The notes: generated from the sequence alone by a model not told the origin. A stretch of DNA of 64,000 nt from Mediterraneibacter glycyrrhizinilyticus (GCF_016902345.1 NZ_JACJLR010000004.1:62001-126000); one strand, 5' to 3'. Counted from the first letter of the stretch, positions 8,548 through 18,214 are shown. Numbers and translations: made by a program.

Positions 8548-10341
8548 CTATTCTATTTCCATGTACCTTTTCCAGAACCTCTCACTTATCATCAGCTCAT
8601 AATCCTTCCTGTATGAAGCGCATGCCCGTTCATAATACCGGTCGATCATCCTGTACGTCTTCAGCAGTTTGATATAAGCCTTGAAGAGCTCTCTCACGCT
8701 CCTTCGCACACAGATCGCCTTTCCCGTGCTGTCTGCAAAGATCACCTCCCGGCATCGATAGAGTTCGTAGATGTTGGGGTTTGGTCTCGCTGTCCTGATC
8801 TTTGTCTTCACCGGGAAAAAATGTCCGTTCATGGCCGCGATCCGGAACACTCTGGTGAGAAGTCCGGGTGGCTCTTCCTCCGGCCTGCTGCACGGGTCAA
8901 GCTCTTCCTCTTTTACGCCCTTATACCCTGCATACTCCCGGCTGTCTCTCGCCTCATAATTGTATTTTGCCAGTCCTGCGTGGAGCTCCATCGTATCCTG
9001 TCTCAGGAACCAGTCAGCTCCCCGCAGGAAATCTGCCGCACCTTTCAGGTTCAGATCCACATATTTGTATCTGTATTTCCCGACATTGCTCCCCACCTGG
9101 ATAAACAGCATCTTCTTGAAATCTTTCGCTCCGTATCCCGGATCATGGATCGCATTGGCGATCGCAAGATTTCTCATATCATAATATTCCAGAAATCCCG
9201 GAAGTTTATTTTCAAACGCCTCATGCCAGACGCAGATCCCGTTCAGAAAAATGAATTTCCCCTCCGCCCGCAGGCCGTATTCGATATCGTCTCTGTGAAT
9301 AAACAGAGGCAGCGGAAACCCTTTTTCTTTGATAAAGCTTACAGGAATACAGCAGTACCACCATCCGGCATACTCCGTCTTTTCCTCCGCCTCATTTTTA
9401 AGCGCGTCCTCCAGTCTGGTGAGATCCAGTCCGTGGTGGATCGCTTCGATCTCCCCGTCATTCCATCGTGCGCCGGTCTCGTAGAGGATACACGGCAGAT
9501 CCTCCTGTATCAGCGAGCCGCCGATCAGACTGTCACGGAATTCCGGTTTCAGTATCGTCAGAAGACGGTAGGTCCTCTCGATCGCTGCCGCTGACAGGAC
9601 CGCATCGTCATCCATGAGCAGCACATGCGTGATCTTCCTCCCGCTGCGCATATGCTCGATCATTCCTCTGGTGAATCCCCCGACTCCCCCGAGATTTTTG
9701 TTTTTCACAATGCGGATGTCCTCACACTCGATCTCTTCTTTCTTCAGTGTGCCCGCATTATCAGAGATACATACTGAGACATGTCCCGCTGAGAGAGCGG
9801 AGTCATTCTCCAGGATCCGTTCTTTCAGATAATCCATGTTCCGTTTCACATACTGCTCTCTTCGATACGTGCACACCGCGATCCCGATCTGGATCTCTTT
9901 CTCCTCCACGGGCTGCCGGGACGTCCCATAATATCCGCCGTAGATCCGCGTCACATTCCCCCCAGAAGAGAGCTCCACTCCGATCACGCCGGAATCCGGA
10001 AAAGCGAATGGCCCCGTCGCCGCTTCCTGCCGGGCAGAGTTCTTCAGTGTCTCCTCATGGATCTTCTTTCTTTCTCCGGACACTGACAGAGCCCACACTG
10101 TCACAACAACAGCCCCCTCCATATCCAGAGCAAGGAACCCTTCTCTTACCCCTGTATATCTGCGCCATTTTTCTGCAGAGAACAGATTGAAGTAAGTCAT
10201 AAAGTCCAGCCTGCCCAGAGGGGACAGGATCATGCACTTCCCTTCCTTCCTTACGTCTTTGTTCTTCCGATAATAAAGCTTCTCAGTATCTTCCCGGGCG
10301 TCTTCCCACTCCAGCCGCTGTAAAATCATCTCTTCCTCCAT
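8548..10341 (-). CDS. GlfT2-like galactofuranosyltransferase-type glycosyltransferase (copy 2)
   Basis: 597 aa. It shares the layout and landmarks of the neighbour at 6684-8534: IGIAVCTYRREQYVKRNMDY, NLGGVGGFTRGMIEHM, THVLLMDDDAVL, YAGWWYCCIPVSFI, PLPLFIHRDDIEYGLR and GICVWHEAF. The flanking N- and C-terminal domains are much more diverged. The pair therefore looks like an old duplication, with each copy perhaps making a different linkage or one starting and one extending the chain. Spacing is 13 bases to the downstream copy and 15 bases from the ABC ATPase, so all are one operon. Confidence 0.82.
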   Translation of the reverse strand: MEEEMILQRLEWEDAREDTEKLYYRKNKDVRKEGKCMILSPLGRLDFMTYFNLFSAEKWRRYTGVREGFLALDMEGAVVVTVWALSVSGERKKIHEETLKNSARQEAATGPFAFPDSGVIGVELSSGGNVTRIYGGYYGTSRQPVEEKEIQIGIAVCTYRREQYVKRNMDYLKERILENDSALSAGHVSVCISDNAGTLKKEEIECEDIRIVKNKNLGGVGGFTRGMIEHMRSGRKITHVLLMDDDAVLSAAAIERTYRLLTILKPEFRDSLIGGSLIQEDLPCILYETGARWNDGEIEAIHHGLDLTRLEDALKNEAEEKTEYAGWWYCCIPVSFIKEKGFPLPLFIHRDDIEYGLRAEGKFIFLNGICVWHEAFENKLPGFLEYYDMRNLAIANAIHDPGYGAKDFKKMLFIQVGSNVGKYRYKYVDLNLKGAADFLRGADWFLRQDTMELHAGLAKYNYEARDSREYAGYKGVKEEELDPCSRPEEEPPGLLTRVFRIAAMNGHFFPVKTKIRTARPNPNIYELYRCREVIFADSTGKAICVRRSVRELFKAYIKLLKTYRMIDRYYERACASYRKDYELMISERFWKRYMEIE

Positions 10342-10356
10342 ATCCTGAAGATCAGG

Positions 10357-11094
10357 TTATCTGTTATTGATATATTTTTCCGTCACTTCTTCCGCCGGTC
10401 CGCTCATCTGCACATGTCCATGGTCCAGCCAGATCGCATGGCTGCAGAGTCTGCGCACGGATTCCACATCGTGGGATACGTAGAGCAGCGTGGTTCCGCC
10501 GTCCAGCATCTCCTGCATGCGGGCATAACATTTCTGCTGGAACTGGAAGTCTCCGACAGAAAGGATCTCATCCACAACGAGGATATCCGGCTGCACCATC
10601 GTGGCAATGGCAAAGCCCAGTCTCGCCTGCATACCTGACGAAAAGTTCTTGATGGGTACGTCCAGGAAATCCCTGAGTTCCGCAAAATCCACGATCTGGT
10701 CAAAATTCTGCTGCATAAATTTCCTGGAATGTCCCAGCACGGTCCCGTTCAGAAAGATGTTTTCCCGGGCAGTCATATTCATATCGAACCCTGCCCCCAG
10801 CTCGATCAGGGGAGCGATCGTTCCCACGGTCTTAACGTTTCCTCTGTACGGCTTGAGGATTCCACAGACTGCCTTGAGAAGGGTTGATTTTCCCGAGCCG
10901 TTCACCCCGATCAGCCCCCAGGACTCCCCCCTGCGGACCTTCAGATTTACATTCTGCAGGGCAAGAAACTCCTGGAACATCAGCTCTTTTTTGATCAGTT
11001 TAATGACATATTCTTTCAAATTATCCACTTTTTCCGTGGCCAGATTGAATCTGATCGTCAGATCATCCACGTCAACAATATATTCTTCGCTCAT
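10357..11094 (-). CDS. Polysaccharide ABC exporter, ATP-binding subunit (Wzt/TagH type)
   Basis: 245 aa. Walker A is WGLIGVNGSGKSTLLKAVCG at about 57-76, the ABC signature is NFSSGMQARLGFA, Walker B is PDILVVDEILSVGD, and the switch His is in LLYVSHDVESV. LIELGAGFDMNMTARENIFL is typical of the O-antigen and teichoic-acid exporter subfamily. The protein ends soon after the nucleotide domain, so it lacks the C-terminal carbohydrate-binding domain of long Wzt proteins. In that family, lack of this domain usually means the chain end is not recognised by the exporter. Partner permease is the next gene upstream, 10 bases away. Confidence 0.93.
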   Translation of the reverse strand: MSEEYIVDVDDLTIRFNLATEKVDNLKEYVIKLIKKELMFQEFLALQNVNLKVRRGESWGLIGVNGSGKSTLLKAVCGILKPYRGNVKTVGTIAPLIELGAGFDMNMTARENIFLNGTVLGHSRKFMQQNFDQIVDFAELRDFLDVPIKNFSSGMQARLGFAIATMVQPDILVVDEILSVGDFQFQQKCYARMQEMLDGGTTLLYVSHDVESVRRLCSHAIWLDHGHVQMSGPAEEVTEKYINNR

Positions 11095-11104
11095 CTGCTT
11101 TCTC

Positions 11105-11893
11105 CTAGAAATATAAAATAAAGTTGTCCTGCGTCTTCTTGAATATGAACAGGCCGAATGCCAGCATCACGAATCCAATGATCCAGCCGCCCCAGAAGAT
11201 ATAGGCTGACGGCAGCTGTCCGTAACATACAAGATCCCTGAAATGCTGGATATAATAGTACATCGGGTTCAGATGCTCCACGACCCATCTGAGCCAGTCC
11301 GGCAGGAGTTCGACCGGATAGAAGATCGGCGTCACATACATCCACGCCACGGTAAATGCATTATAAATGTACTGAATATCCCGGAAGAACACGTTTGCCG
11401 CAGACAGGATAAACCCAATGCCGCAGGCGAAAATATAGACCTGAGCAATGACCACCGGGATCGCCAGCATATGCCAGTGGAACTGGGACCTTGTCACGAT
11501 CATGACCAGAAGGAGCGCTCCCAGCGAGAACACAAGGTCCACCATGGCGCTGGTGATCCTCGCCAGAGTGAAAATGTACTTGGGCACATAGATTTTCTTG
11601 ATCAGAGCCGCATTGTCAAGAACGGAATACATTGCCATATGGGTAGAGCTGTTTACAAACTCGAACATGATGTTACCTGTGAGCAGGTAGACCGGGAAAT
11701 TGTCTATTCCCCTCTGGAACATCTGTGAAAACACAAGCGTCATAACGATCATGATCAGCAGCGGATTCAGGATGCTCCAGATATATCCCAGGAAACTTCT
11801 CCGGTACTTCAGCTTGATGTCACGGACGACCAGCTCTCTCAGCAGATCCTTATACTTAAGAAACGTATTGATCCGATCTCTCATTACACTCAT
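11105..11893 (-). CDS. Polysaccharide ABC exporter, permease subunit (Wzm/TagG type)
   Basis: 262 aa with six membrane segments. The cytoplasmic N-terminus DLLRELVVRDIKLKYRRSFL, followed by GYIWSILNPLLIMIVMTLVF, is the hallmark of ABC-2 exporters of O-antigens, teichoic acids and capsules. It forms the channel for the ATPase at 10357-11094 and would move a lipid-linked glycan out across the membrane. No homologue of a Wzx flippase is seen in the window. Confidence 0.93.
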   Translation of the reverse strand: MSVMRDRINTFLKYKDLLRELVVRDIKLKYRRSFLGYIWSILNPLLIMIVMTLVFSQMFQRGIDNFPVYLLTGNIMFEFVNSSTHMAMYSVLDNAALIKKIYVPKYIFTLARITSAMVDLVFSLGALLLVMIVTRSQFHWHMLAIPVVIAQVYIFACGIGFILSAANVFFRDIQYIYNAFTVAWMYVTPIFYPVELLPDWLRWVVEHLNPMYYYIQHFRDLVCYGQLPSAYIFWGGWIIGFVMLAFGLFIFKKTQDNFILYF

Positions 11894-11916
11894 CTTTATA
11901 TCCTCTCTTTATCTGT

Positions 11917-12921
11917 TTAATACGAATTTCTTCTTTTTCTGAAAAATGCCACAGCGAGAGGAAACGTCAGATACCTCGTTCTCCTCATCAGCCAGACAGC
12001 AGGATTCTTGACCCGGTTGAACGCATCCCTGTTCTTCCGGTAAAAATAAGATTCCAGCTTCAGCGCTTCTTTTCTCATCCCGCTCCCCAGCGGAAAACTG
12101 ATATAGATCTTGATCTGGCTTGTCAGCATTGCCGCAACATTGTCGTTGATATATCCCAGTTTATCCTCCGACACGTTTCCTCTTACTTTCTCACTGTAAT
12201 GGTTCAGCCGGAGCAGAACTTTCAGATGGTTTCCCACATTTTTCTGCATTTTGCTGATCGCCATACTCTGTTCTGCCCTGCCAAGCCTGTAGCAGTAGAC
12301 CGTATCCTTCATAAAATATACGGTTTCCACATACGGGATCGGGAACGTGATGTACTCGTAATCCACATAGAATGTATGCTCGTCCAGCTTTTCCCCGCTC
12401 TTTCTCAGCAGCTCGGTCCGGATCGTCATCGCGTGCATGTCGATCATTACTTTTCCGGACACTTCCGCAAACGGGTAGACCCGCCCATACTCGATCTCTG
12501 TAAAGGGATGTTCCTGCCTTGCCGCCGGCTTCCTGGTCTCGTGATCGATCCACACATAATTTGACGCCACAATATCCGCCCGGCTTTGTTTCAGCTCTCT
12601 TACAAGTTTCACAAATTCTTTTTTATTTACCCAGTCGTCTCCGTCCACCACTTTGAAATACTCTCCGGAAGCTCCCTCGACTCCCCTGTTAATGGTGGAT
12701 CCGTGTCCGCCGTTTTCCTTTGTGATCAGGCGGAACGTGCCCGGCCATTCTTCCTCGTACTGTCTGCCGATCTTAGCTGTGGAATCTGTTGACCCGTCAT
12801 TGACGATCAGAACCTCTATCTCGTCCATGATCTCCGGGCAGACAAAGGAGTCCAGGCATTCCTCCAGGAACTCTTCCACGTTATAGCTGGGGACTGTAAC
12901 TGTCAGCACCTTCTTTTTCAT
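11917..12921 (-). CDS. Family 2 glycosyltransferase
   Basis: 334 aa, soluble. The GT-A domain is in the first 220 residues: TVTVPSYNVEEFLEECLDSF, VLIVNDGSTDSTAKIGRQYE, ITKENGGHGSTINRGVEGAS, and the metal-binding KVVDGDDWVNKKEF. The C-terminal 100 residues are basic and helical. It lies between the DegT aminotransferase and the exporter, so it probably adds an early sugar of the exported chain. Donor and linkage are unknown. Confidence 0.88.
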   Translation of the reverse strand: MKKKVLTVTVPSYNVEEFLEECLDSFVCPEIMDEIEVLIVNDGSTDSTAKIGRQYEEEWPGTFRLITKENGGHGSTINRGVEGASGEYFKVVDGDDWVNKKEFVKLVRELKQSRADIVASNYVWIDHETRKPAARQEHPFTEIEYGRVYPFAEVSGKVMIDMHAMTIRTELLRKSGEKLDEHTFYVDYEYITFPIPYVETVYFMKDTVYCYRLGRAEQSMAISKMQKNVGNHLKVLLRLNHYSEKVRGNVSEDKLGYINDNVAAMLTSQIKIYISFPLGSGMRKEALKLESYFYRKNRDAFNRVKNPAVWLMRRTRYLTFPLAVAFFRKRRNSY

Positions 12922-12961
12922 AAATTCTTCCGTCCTTTATCCTGAAAACTCGCAGCTTCTC

Positions 12962-14170
12962 TCAGATTCCCGCCGCTTTTTTGTACACTTCGATCACAAA
13001 TTCCTGCTGTTCATCTGTCAGACAGGTGTGGAGCGGAAGCGTGATCTCATTTTCAAACTGTGCGTAAGCATTGGGATAATCCCCAATATCAAACCCCAGA
13101 TTTCTGTAAGCTGTCAGCATGGGGAGGGGCTTGTAATGCACGTTTGACGCAACTTCCTGCTCCGCCAGTTTTTCAATGATCCGGTTGCATTCCTCTCTTG
13201 TGCGTCCTTTCAGCCGTGTCAGATAGAGATGACCGCTGGACTGCCATGTATCTCCGTAATGGCCGAGAACGTCAGTCTGATCCCCCTTCAGAGCCGCGTC
13301 ATATCTCTCGATCAGCTCTTTTCTCCGTCTCAGGATGCCGTCATAGCGTTTCATCTGTGCCAGGCCGATGGCCGCCTGCAGATCCGTCATATTGCATTTG
13401 TAGAGCGGCGCCACGATATCATACTCCCATGCGCCGGCTCTGGTCTTTTCCAGAGCATCTTTGGACTGTCCGTGGAGTGAGTAAAGCATATAATCTCTGT
13501 AGAGTTCCCCACTGTCGATCCCTGCATTTTCAACCGCTTCAGACCATGTCACGGCTCCGCCTTCCGCTGTGGTAAGGTTTTTCACCGCATGGAAAGAAAA
13601 GCAGGTGAAATCAGCGATCTGTCCGCTCATCTTTCCGTCCCGCGATGCACCGAGAGCATGTGCTGCATCCGCCATGACAAGGATCCTCCCCAGAGCCTGC
13701 TGCCGCTCATTGGCCGGGCGGAAGAGTCCTTTCTTTTCCTCTGCGATCCGGAAGATCTCATCATATGCCGAATATATGATCCCTGCCAGATCCACGCAGA
13801 TGACTGCTTTTGTCTTCTCTGTTATTGCCCTTTCGACCGCCGACGGGTCCATCTCATAGCTTCCCGGCAGCGTGTCCACAAGCACCGGCGCTGCCCCCAC
13901 ATGGCAGATCACACTGCAGGTGGCCGTGTACGTATAGGCTGTCGTGATCACTTCGTCCCCCGGTCCGATCCCCATGAGACGCAGCGCCATCTCCATGCAC
14001 GCCGTGGCAGATCCCAGGCAGACCGCCTGCTTTGTTCTGCACAACGCGGCAATCCCGCGCTCGAATTCCTTCGTGCGCGGGCCCGTAGTGATCCAGCCGC
14101 TGCGCAGAGCCGCAGCGACTTCTTCTATTTCTTGTTCTGTGATATCTGGTGGGGAAAATGGGACTTTCAT
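12962..14170 (-). CDS. DegT-family aminotransferase for UDP-keto-sugar
   Basis: 402 aa. PLP-lysine motif is FTCFSFHAVKNLTTAEGGAV; the cofactor loop is AVCLGSATACMEMALRL, and VMADAAHALGAS supplies the Asp. The ATG overlaps the stop of the CapD-like dehydratase by 4 bases (ATGA), which implies translational coupling. A 4,6-dehydratase coupled to a DegT aminotransferase is the PglF/PglE arrangement that yields UDP-4-amino-4,6-dideoxy-GlcNAc, a bacillosamine precursor. The usual acetyltransferase (PglD) is not seen. Function in that pathway is inference from pairing. Confidence 0.9.
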   Translation of the reverse strand: MKVPFSPPDITEQEIEEVAAALRSGWITTGPRTKEFERGIAALCRTKQAVCLGSATACMEMALRLMGIGPGDEVITTAYTYTATCSVICHVGAAPVLVDTLPGSYEMDPSAVERAITEKTKAVICVDLAGIIYSAYDEIFRIAEEKKGLFRPANERQQALGRILVMADAAHALGASRDGKMSGQIADFTCFSFHAVKNLTTAEGGAVTWSEAVENAGIDSGELYRDYMLYSLHGQSKDALEKTRAGAWEYDIVAPLYKCNMTDLQAAIGLAQMKRYDGILRRRKELIERYDAALKGDQTDVLGHYGDTWQSSGHLYLTRLKGRTREECNRIIEKLAEQEVASNVHYKPLPMLTAYRNLGFDIGDYPNAYAQFENEITLPLHTCLTDEQQEFVIEVYKKAAGI

Positions 14171-16158
14171 TTCTCTGGACCTCCTGTATCTTCACCGCCG
14201 GCAGCAGTCCGATCTAAAAAATCACTGGGAAGAGCCGAGCTGTGATCCGGGAACTCATCATGCAGGCTCTCCTGTATCTTTCTGTCACGTTCTATATCGG
14301 CTTCCCGGAGATGATAGGTGGGAACGATCTTATTCACGATATATTTCATCTCTTTTGTCTCCGCGTATGCTTCCTTGTACAGGTCTTTCAGATTCCTGAT
14401 GAATTCATCTTCATCAAATTCGATTGGCTTCCCTACATGAATCAGTTCGTTCTCTGTCTCCTGCAGTCCTTCCTCGTCCATAAGGACTTCTTCATAGAGT
14501 TTTTCTCCGGGTCTGAGCCCGATGTATTTGATCTCAATATCTTTGTCCGGCACATATCCGGAAAGCCGGATCAGATTTCTCGCAAGGTCCGCGATCTTCA
14601 TGGGCTGCCCCATATCCAGGACAAAGATCTCGCCCCCCTCTGCGCTGGCTCCTGCCTGCAGCACCAGGGATACCGCCTCAGGGATCGTCATAAAATACCG
14701 GATGATATCCGGATGTGTGACCGTCACCGGGCCGCCGGCCTCGATCTGCTTTTTAAACAGCGGAATCACGCTTCCGTTGCTCCCCAGCACATTGCCGAAA
14801 CGCACGGCAACATATTCTGTCTTCGAATGGTTATTGAACATCTGGATGATCATCTCGCACATTCTCTTCGACGCGCCCATGATATTTGTGGGATTCACCG
14901 CCTTGTCTGTGGAGATAAGAACAAATTTCTTTGTCCCGAACCGGTCTGCCGCCAATGCCACCTTATACGTTCCAAAAACATTATTCTTTATCGCCTCATT
15001 GGGACTGTCTTCCATCAGCGGAACATGCTTGTGCGCTGCCGCATGATAGACGATATCCGGGCGGTATTCTGCAAATACACTGTTTAGCTTTCGTCCGTTT
15101 CGGACTGATCCGATCAGGACGACCAGGTCAAGGTATGGATATTTTGCCCTCAACTCCTGCTGAATGTCATATGCGTTATTCTCATAAATATCAAAAATGA
15201 TCAGCTGCCGAACACCGTTGGCTGCGATCTGCCGGCAGAGTTCGCTTCCGATACTGCCTCCGCCTCCGGTCACAAGCACTACTTTGTCCGACACATAGCG
15301 CCCGATCTTCTCGGTCGTGATCTGCACCGGTTCCCTTCCCAGAAGATCTTCGATCTCCACATGACGCAGTTTGGATACGGTGACATCCCCGTTCACAAGC
15401 TGATAGACCCCGGGAAGGATCTTCAGTTCGCAGTTCGGAACCTGCTGGCAGATCTCCAGTATCTTGCGCTGCTCCCGTTTATCCGCGCTTGGAATCGCCA
15501 CGATGATCTCTGTGATCCCGTATTTGCGGGCATTTTCGAGAATCGTATCCCTGCCGCCCACGATCTTCACACCGTGGATATAGGTCCCGTGCTTTCTCGG
15601 ATTATCATCAATGATACAGCACAGTTTCGCGTCAAGCTGAGTACTCAGTTCCAGCTCTTTCATGACCACATTACACGCTTCCCCCGCACCGATGATCATG
15701 GTATTCCTCATATGTGCGCCGTGCAGATTGCTCCTGTAAAGAAGACGAAGCAGTCTGTAGGAGAATCTGCTGACACAGGTCAGCAGAAACAGAGACGCGC
15801 CGTAAAGGACAAAATAGCTTCTGTAGATCGGGCGGTATGTCAGGTAGTAGCCAAGTATATTGAGCAGCATGCACACTGCGCAGGATTCAATGATATTTAC
15901 CAGTTCTTTGATGCTCGCATAGCGCCACAGACTGGTGTACAGTTTAAAGAACGCGAATACGATCAGCGTCGCGACCGTGTTCGGTATCATCATCTCTTTG
16001 ACTGATGTGTAGTACTCGATCGGAATATCCGCCGTATACATATTGAATCTGATCCAGAGCGCAAGAAGGGAACTGATATTGACAAAGACAATATCCAGCA
16101 ATATCAGAAACACTTTATATATGGCAGATAAATCCCATTTTTCCATCCACTTCTTCAT
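14167..16158 (-). CDS. Membrane-bound nucleoside-diphosphate-sugar 4,6-dehydratase (CapD/WbpM type)
   Basis: 663 aa, typical for the long membrane form. Four N-terminal membrane segments lie in about 10-125, followed by a first Rossmann domain (NTMIIGAGEACNVVMKELEL). The catalytic SDR domain begins at about 290 with VVLVTGGGGSIGSELCRQIA, and has KHVPLMEDSPNEAIKNNVFG, LISTDKAVNPTNIMGASKRM (the modified catalytic centre of the WbpM group) and AVRFGNVLGSNGSVIPLF. Family members convert UDP-GlcNAc to the 4-keto-6-deoxy sugar. Coupled by overlap to the aminotransferase after it, and 42 bases downstream of the LCP gene. Confidence 0.92.
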   Translation of the reverse strand: MKKWMEKWDLSAIYKVFLILLDIVFVNISSLLALWIRFNMYTADIPIEYYTSVKEMMIPNTVATLIVFAFFKLYTSLWRYASIKELVNIIESCAVCMLLNILGYYLTYRPIYRSYFVLYGASLFLLTCVSRFSYRLLRLLYRSNLHGAHMRNTMIIGAGEACNVVMKELELSTQLDAKLCCIIDDNPRKHGTYIHGVKIVGGRDTILENARKYGITEIIVAIPSADKREQRKILEICQQVPNCELKILPGVYQLVNGDVTVSKLRHVEIEDLLGREPVQITTEKIGRYVSDKVVLVTGGGGSIGSELCRQIAANGVRQLIIFDIYENNAYDIQQELRAKYPYLDLVVLIGSVRNGRKLNSVFAEYRPDIVYHAAAHKHVPLMEDSPNEAIKNNVFGTYKVALAADRFGTKKFVLISTDKAVNPTNIMGASKRMCEMIIQMFNNHSKTEYVAVRFGNVLGSNGSVIPLFKKQIEAGGPVTVTHPDIIRYFMTIPEAVSLVLQAGASAEGGEIFVLDMGQPMKIADLARNLIRLSGYVPDKDIEIKYIGLRPGEKLYEEVLMDEEGLQETENELIHVGKPIEFDEDEFIRNLKDLYKEAYAETKEMKYIVNKIVPTYHLREADIERDRKIQESLHDEFPDHSSALPSDFLDRTAAGGEDTGGPEK

Positions 16159-16199
16159 AATCCATTTCCGTCCTAAGCCAATCGGCCCTTTTCTATTTT

Positions 16200-17900
16200 T
16201 TACTGTGTGGAAGTCCCCTCAAGAGTCTCTCCGTTCTCCACCGCGGTGATCGCCTCTTTGATCGCGTCCACAGATGCCTGATTCGGCTGCATTACATACA
16301 GCGGGGATCCGGAATAGGAATAACAATACTGATTATCCCCTGTTCCTTCCGCAGCCATGGATGTGATATTCCATGATGCGCCTTCGGAGAGCTGCGTCTT
16401 GATCAGTTCCTGGATCTGACTCTGAGACATATTTGTCTCCACATTGCCGCTCACACTGTTGAGGATCCCATTCGCTCCGGTCAGGATGGCCGGAGATACC
16501 ATCTTCTTGATCATTGCCGTGATAACCGCCTGCTGATCCTTTCCTCTCTGGTTGTCTCCACCCGGCACATTCTGACGCTCTCTTGAGAATGCAAGCGCCT
16601 CTTCCCCGTTAAAATGATTCGTTCCCTGATTCACATTGATGACCATTCCTGAATCGCTGCTTGTCGTAAACGCGTATTCAGATTCCACATCCACGCCTCC
16701 GAGCGCATCCACGATCTCGATCAGGGAAGTAAAGTTTACTCTCGCATAGAATTCCAGTTCCGTGTCATACAGTTCTTCCAGTGTTGCCATAGATGCATCC
16801 ACACCGTAAATTCCCGCATGAGTCAGTTTGTCTTTCTGTCCTCCGGAGACTCCCGGTATCTCTACATAGTAATCCCTGGGTGTGGTCACCAGAAGAATCT
16901 GATGTGTTTTCGGATTGACCACCGCGATAATATTTACGTCGCTCCGGCTGTTTGTCTCGATGGCTCCGAACACATCAATACCGCTGATGTATACGCTGAA
17001 CGCCTCATCCTGAACTTCTACGTCAACAGACTGATTTTCAATCTGACTCTTAATACTGTGTGTATAGATCACTTTTGTGTTCTGAGCATATCCCTCAAAT
17101 GCTTCTTCCAGGATCCCGGTATAACCCTCATTGTAAATGATCGCATCGACCTCTCCGTCATGAAGCGCCTGTGCCTGCTCGGCAAGGCTGTTATATTCCA
17201 CCGTATTGATCTCCGCGCCGTTTCCAAGCTCACTGTTGATCGCCTCCACGGTCTGGGTGATCTGATCCCCGTTCATGGCATACTGAACACCAAACGTGTA
17301 GTCAGCGGCGTCCTCAATGCCTTCTGCCGGATCATCTGCCAGGACTGCCACAACGACATTATCCAGCTTGTAATCACCGCCGGAAATATCCGAGATCGTG
17401 TCGCTGGCCTTAAACAGGAAATAGGAGCCTATGATCAGTATGATCGTGATAAGCACACTGATGACCTTTCCCGTGACCGCATTTTTCTTCGAAAAGAACT
17501 GGCTGGCCAGGATGATTCCCCAAAAGAGAAGCAGCAGGATGCTGATCACCACAACATAGGTTGTAGGCAGCATATTCAGCATGAAGACCCCGGCCATAAA
17601 CACGATCGTTGCGATCAACTGGACTGCTGCGATACCAAGTCCCACATTCCGGCTGATCTTGTTTTTCTTTTCCTCCTGATGGGAAGCTCTGGAACTTTCC
17701 CGTCTCCGCCTGCTCCCGCCCGCATTTTTCTCACTGGCATATTTCGCATTGCGTGCGCTTTTCCCGTTTTCAGACTGTGAGGAAGTTCTCCTCTTTACCG
17801 GCTTCTTCCTGCCGCCGGAACTTACCGCCTCCGTACCGGCCGGTCTGCGTCGGCGGACTTTTTTCTTCCCGCTGTGCTGCATATCATCTTTCTGACTCAT
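16200..17900 (-). CDS. LytR-CpsA-Psr (LCP) family glycopolymer ligase
   Basis: 566 aa. LCP enzymes move undecaprenyl-linked glycans onto peptidoglycan outside the cell. The first 85 residues are cytoplasmic and very basic (KKKVRRRRPAGTEAV). Three membrane segments follow at about 88-165. The extracellular part has an accessory domain with a GVQYAMNGDQITQTVEAINS stretch, then the LCP core: VVNPKTHQILLVTTPRDYYV, DKLTHAGIYGVDASMATLEE, GGVDVESEYAF and EALAFSRERQNVPGGDNQRG, with the conserved Arg residues that bind the pyrophosphate. It is the first gene of the polysaccharide operon, so it probably anchors the product to the wall. Confidence 0.93.
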   Translation of the reverse strand: MSQKDDMQHSGKKKVRRRRPAGTEAVSSGGRKKPVKRRTSSQSENGKSARNAKYASEKNAGGSRRRRESSRASHQEEKKNKISRNVGLGIAAVQLIATIVFMAGVFMLNMLPTTYVVVISILLLLFWGIILASQFFSKKNAVTGKVISVLITIILIIGSYFLFKASDTISDISGGDYKLDNVVVAVLADDPAEGIEDAADYTFGVQYAMNGDQITQTVEAINSELGNGAEINTVEYNSLAEQAQALHDGEVDAIIYNEGYTGILEEAFEGYAQNTKVIYTHSIKSQIENQSVDVEVQDEAFSVYISGIDVFGAIETNSRSDVNIIAVVNPKTHQILLVTTPRDYYVEIPGVSGGQKDKLTHAGIYGVDASMATLEELYDTELEFYARVNFTSLIEIVDALGGVDVESEYAFTTSSDSGMVINVNQGTNHFNGEEALAFSRERQNVPGGDNQRGKDQQAVITAMIKKMVSPAILTGANGILNSVSGNVETNMSQSQIQELIKTQLSEGASWNITSMAAEGTGDNQYCYSYSGSPLYVMQPNQASVDAIKEAITAVENGETLEGTSTQ

Positions 17901-18010
17901 TTGTGTTCAAACCCTTTCTTGACTTTTATCGCTCTGTGCTGCCCGGCCCCAGATCTCACTTCATTTACAAAAGCACAGTACAGCACCTTTTTTTGTAACA
18001 TGCTTTCCCT

Positions 18011-18039
18011 ATATTATCATTTTTCGATATTTTTCGCAA
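18011..18039 (-). promoter_or_regulatory. Candidate sigma-A promoter for the LCP/polysaccharide operon (proximal)
   Basis: On the minus strand TTGCGA (18034-18039) and TAATAT (18011-18016) are spaced by 17 bases, about 110 bases upstream of the LCP start. A second candidate lies just upstream at 18052-18079. Confidence 0.5.
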
Positions 18040-18051
18040 CAAATCCGGGTA

Positions 18052-18079
18052 ATTATAATGATTTCTTAAATATTGTTAA
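18052..18079 (-). promoter_or_regulatory. Candidate promoter for the LCP/polysaccharide operon (distal)
   Basis: On the minus strand TTAACA (18074-18079) and a perfect TATAAT (18052-18057) are spaced by 16 bases. The surrounding sequence is strongly AT-rich. It may be used together with the proximal site. Confidence 0.5.
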
Positions 18080-18153
18080 AATATCTTTCCCATTTTCTTC
18101 CCTTTTAAAACTTTTTCCACAATGACGTTTTACAAAAATTCCGAAAAATCCTA

Positions 18154-18182
18154 TTGACAGATTTCAAGAAAGGCTGTATACT
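18154..18182 (+). promoter_or_regulatory. Strong promoter of the tRNA-Arg gene
   Basis: Perfect TTGACA (18154-18159), 17-base spacer, then TATACT (18177-18182). The tRNA begins 33 bases after the -10 element. This is the closest match to consensus in the window. Confidence 0.88.
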
Positions 18183-18214
18183 GTGTATTGTTGTGAACAA
18201 GACAACAGATATAT

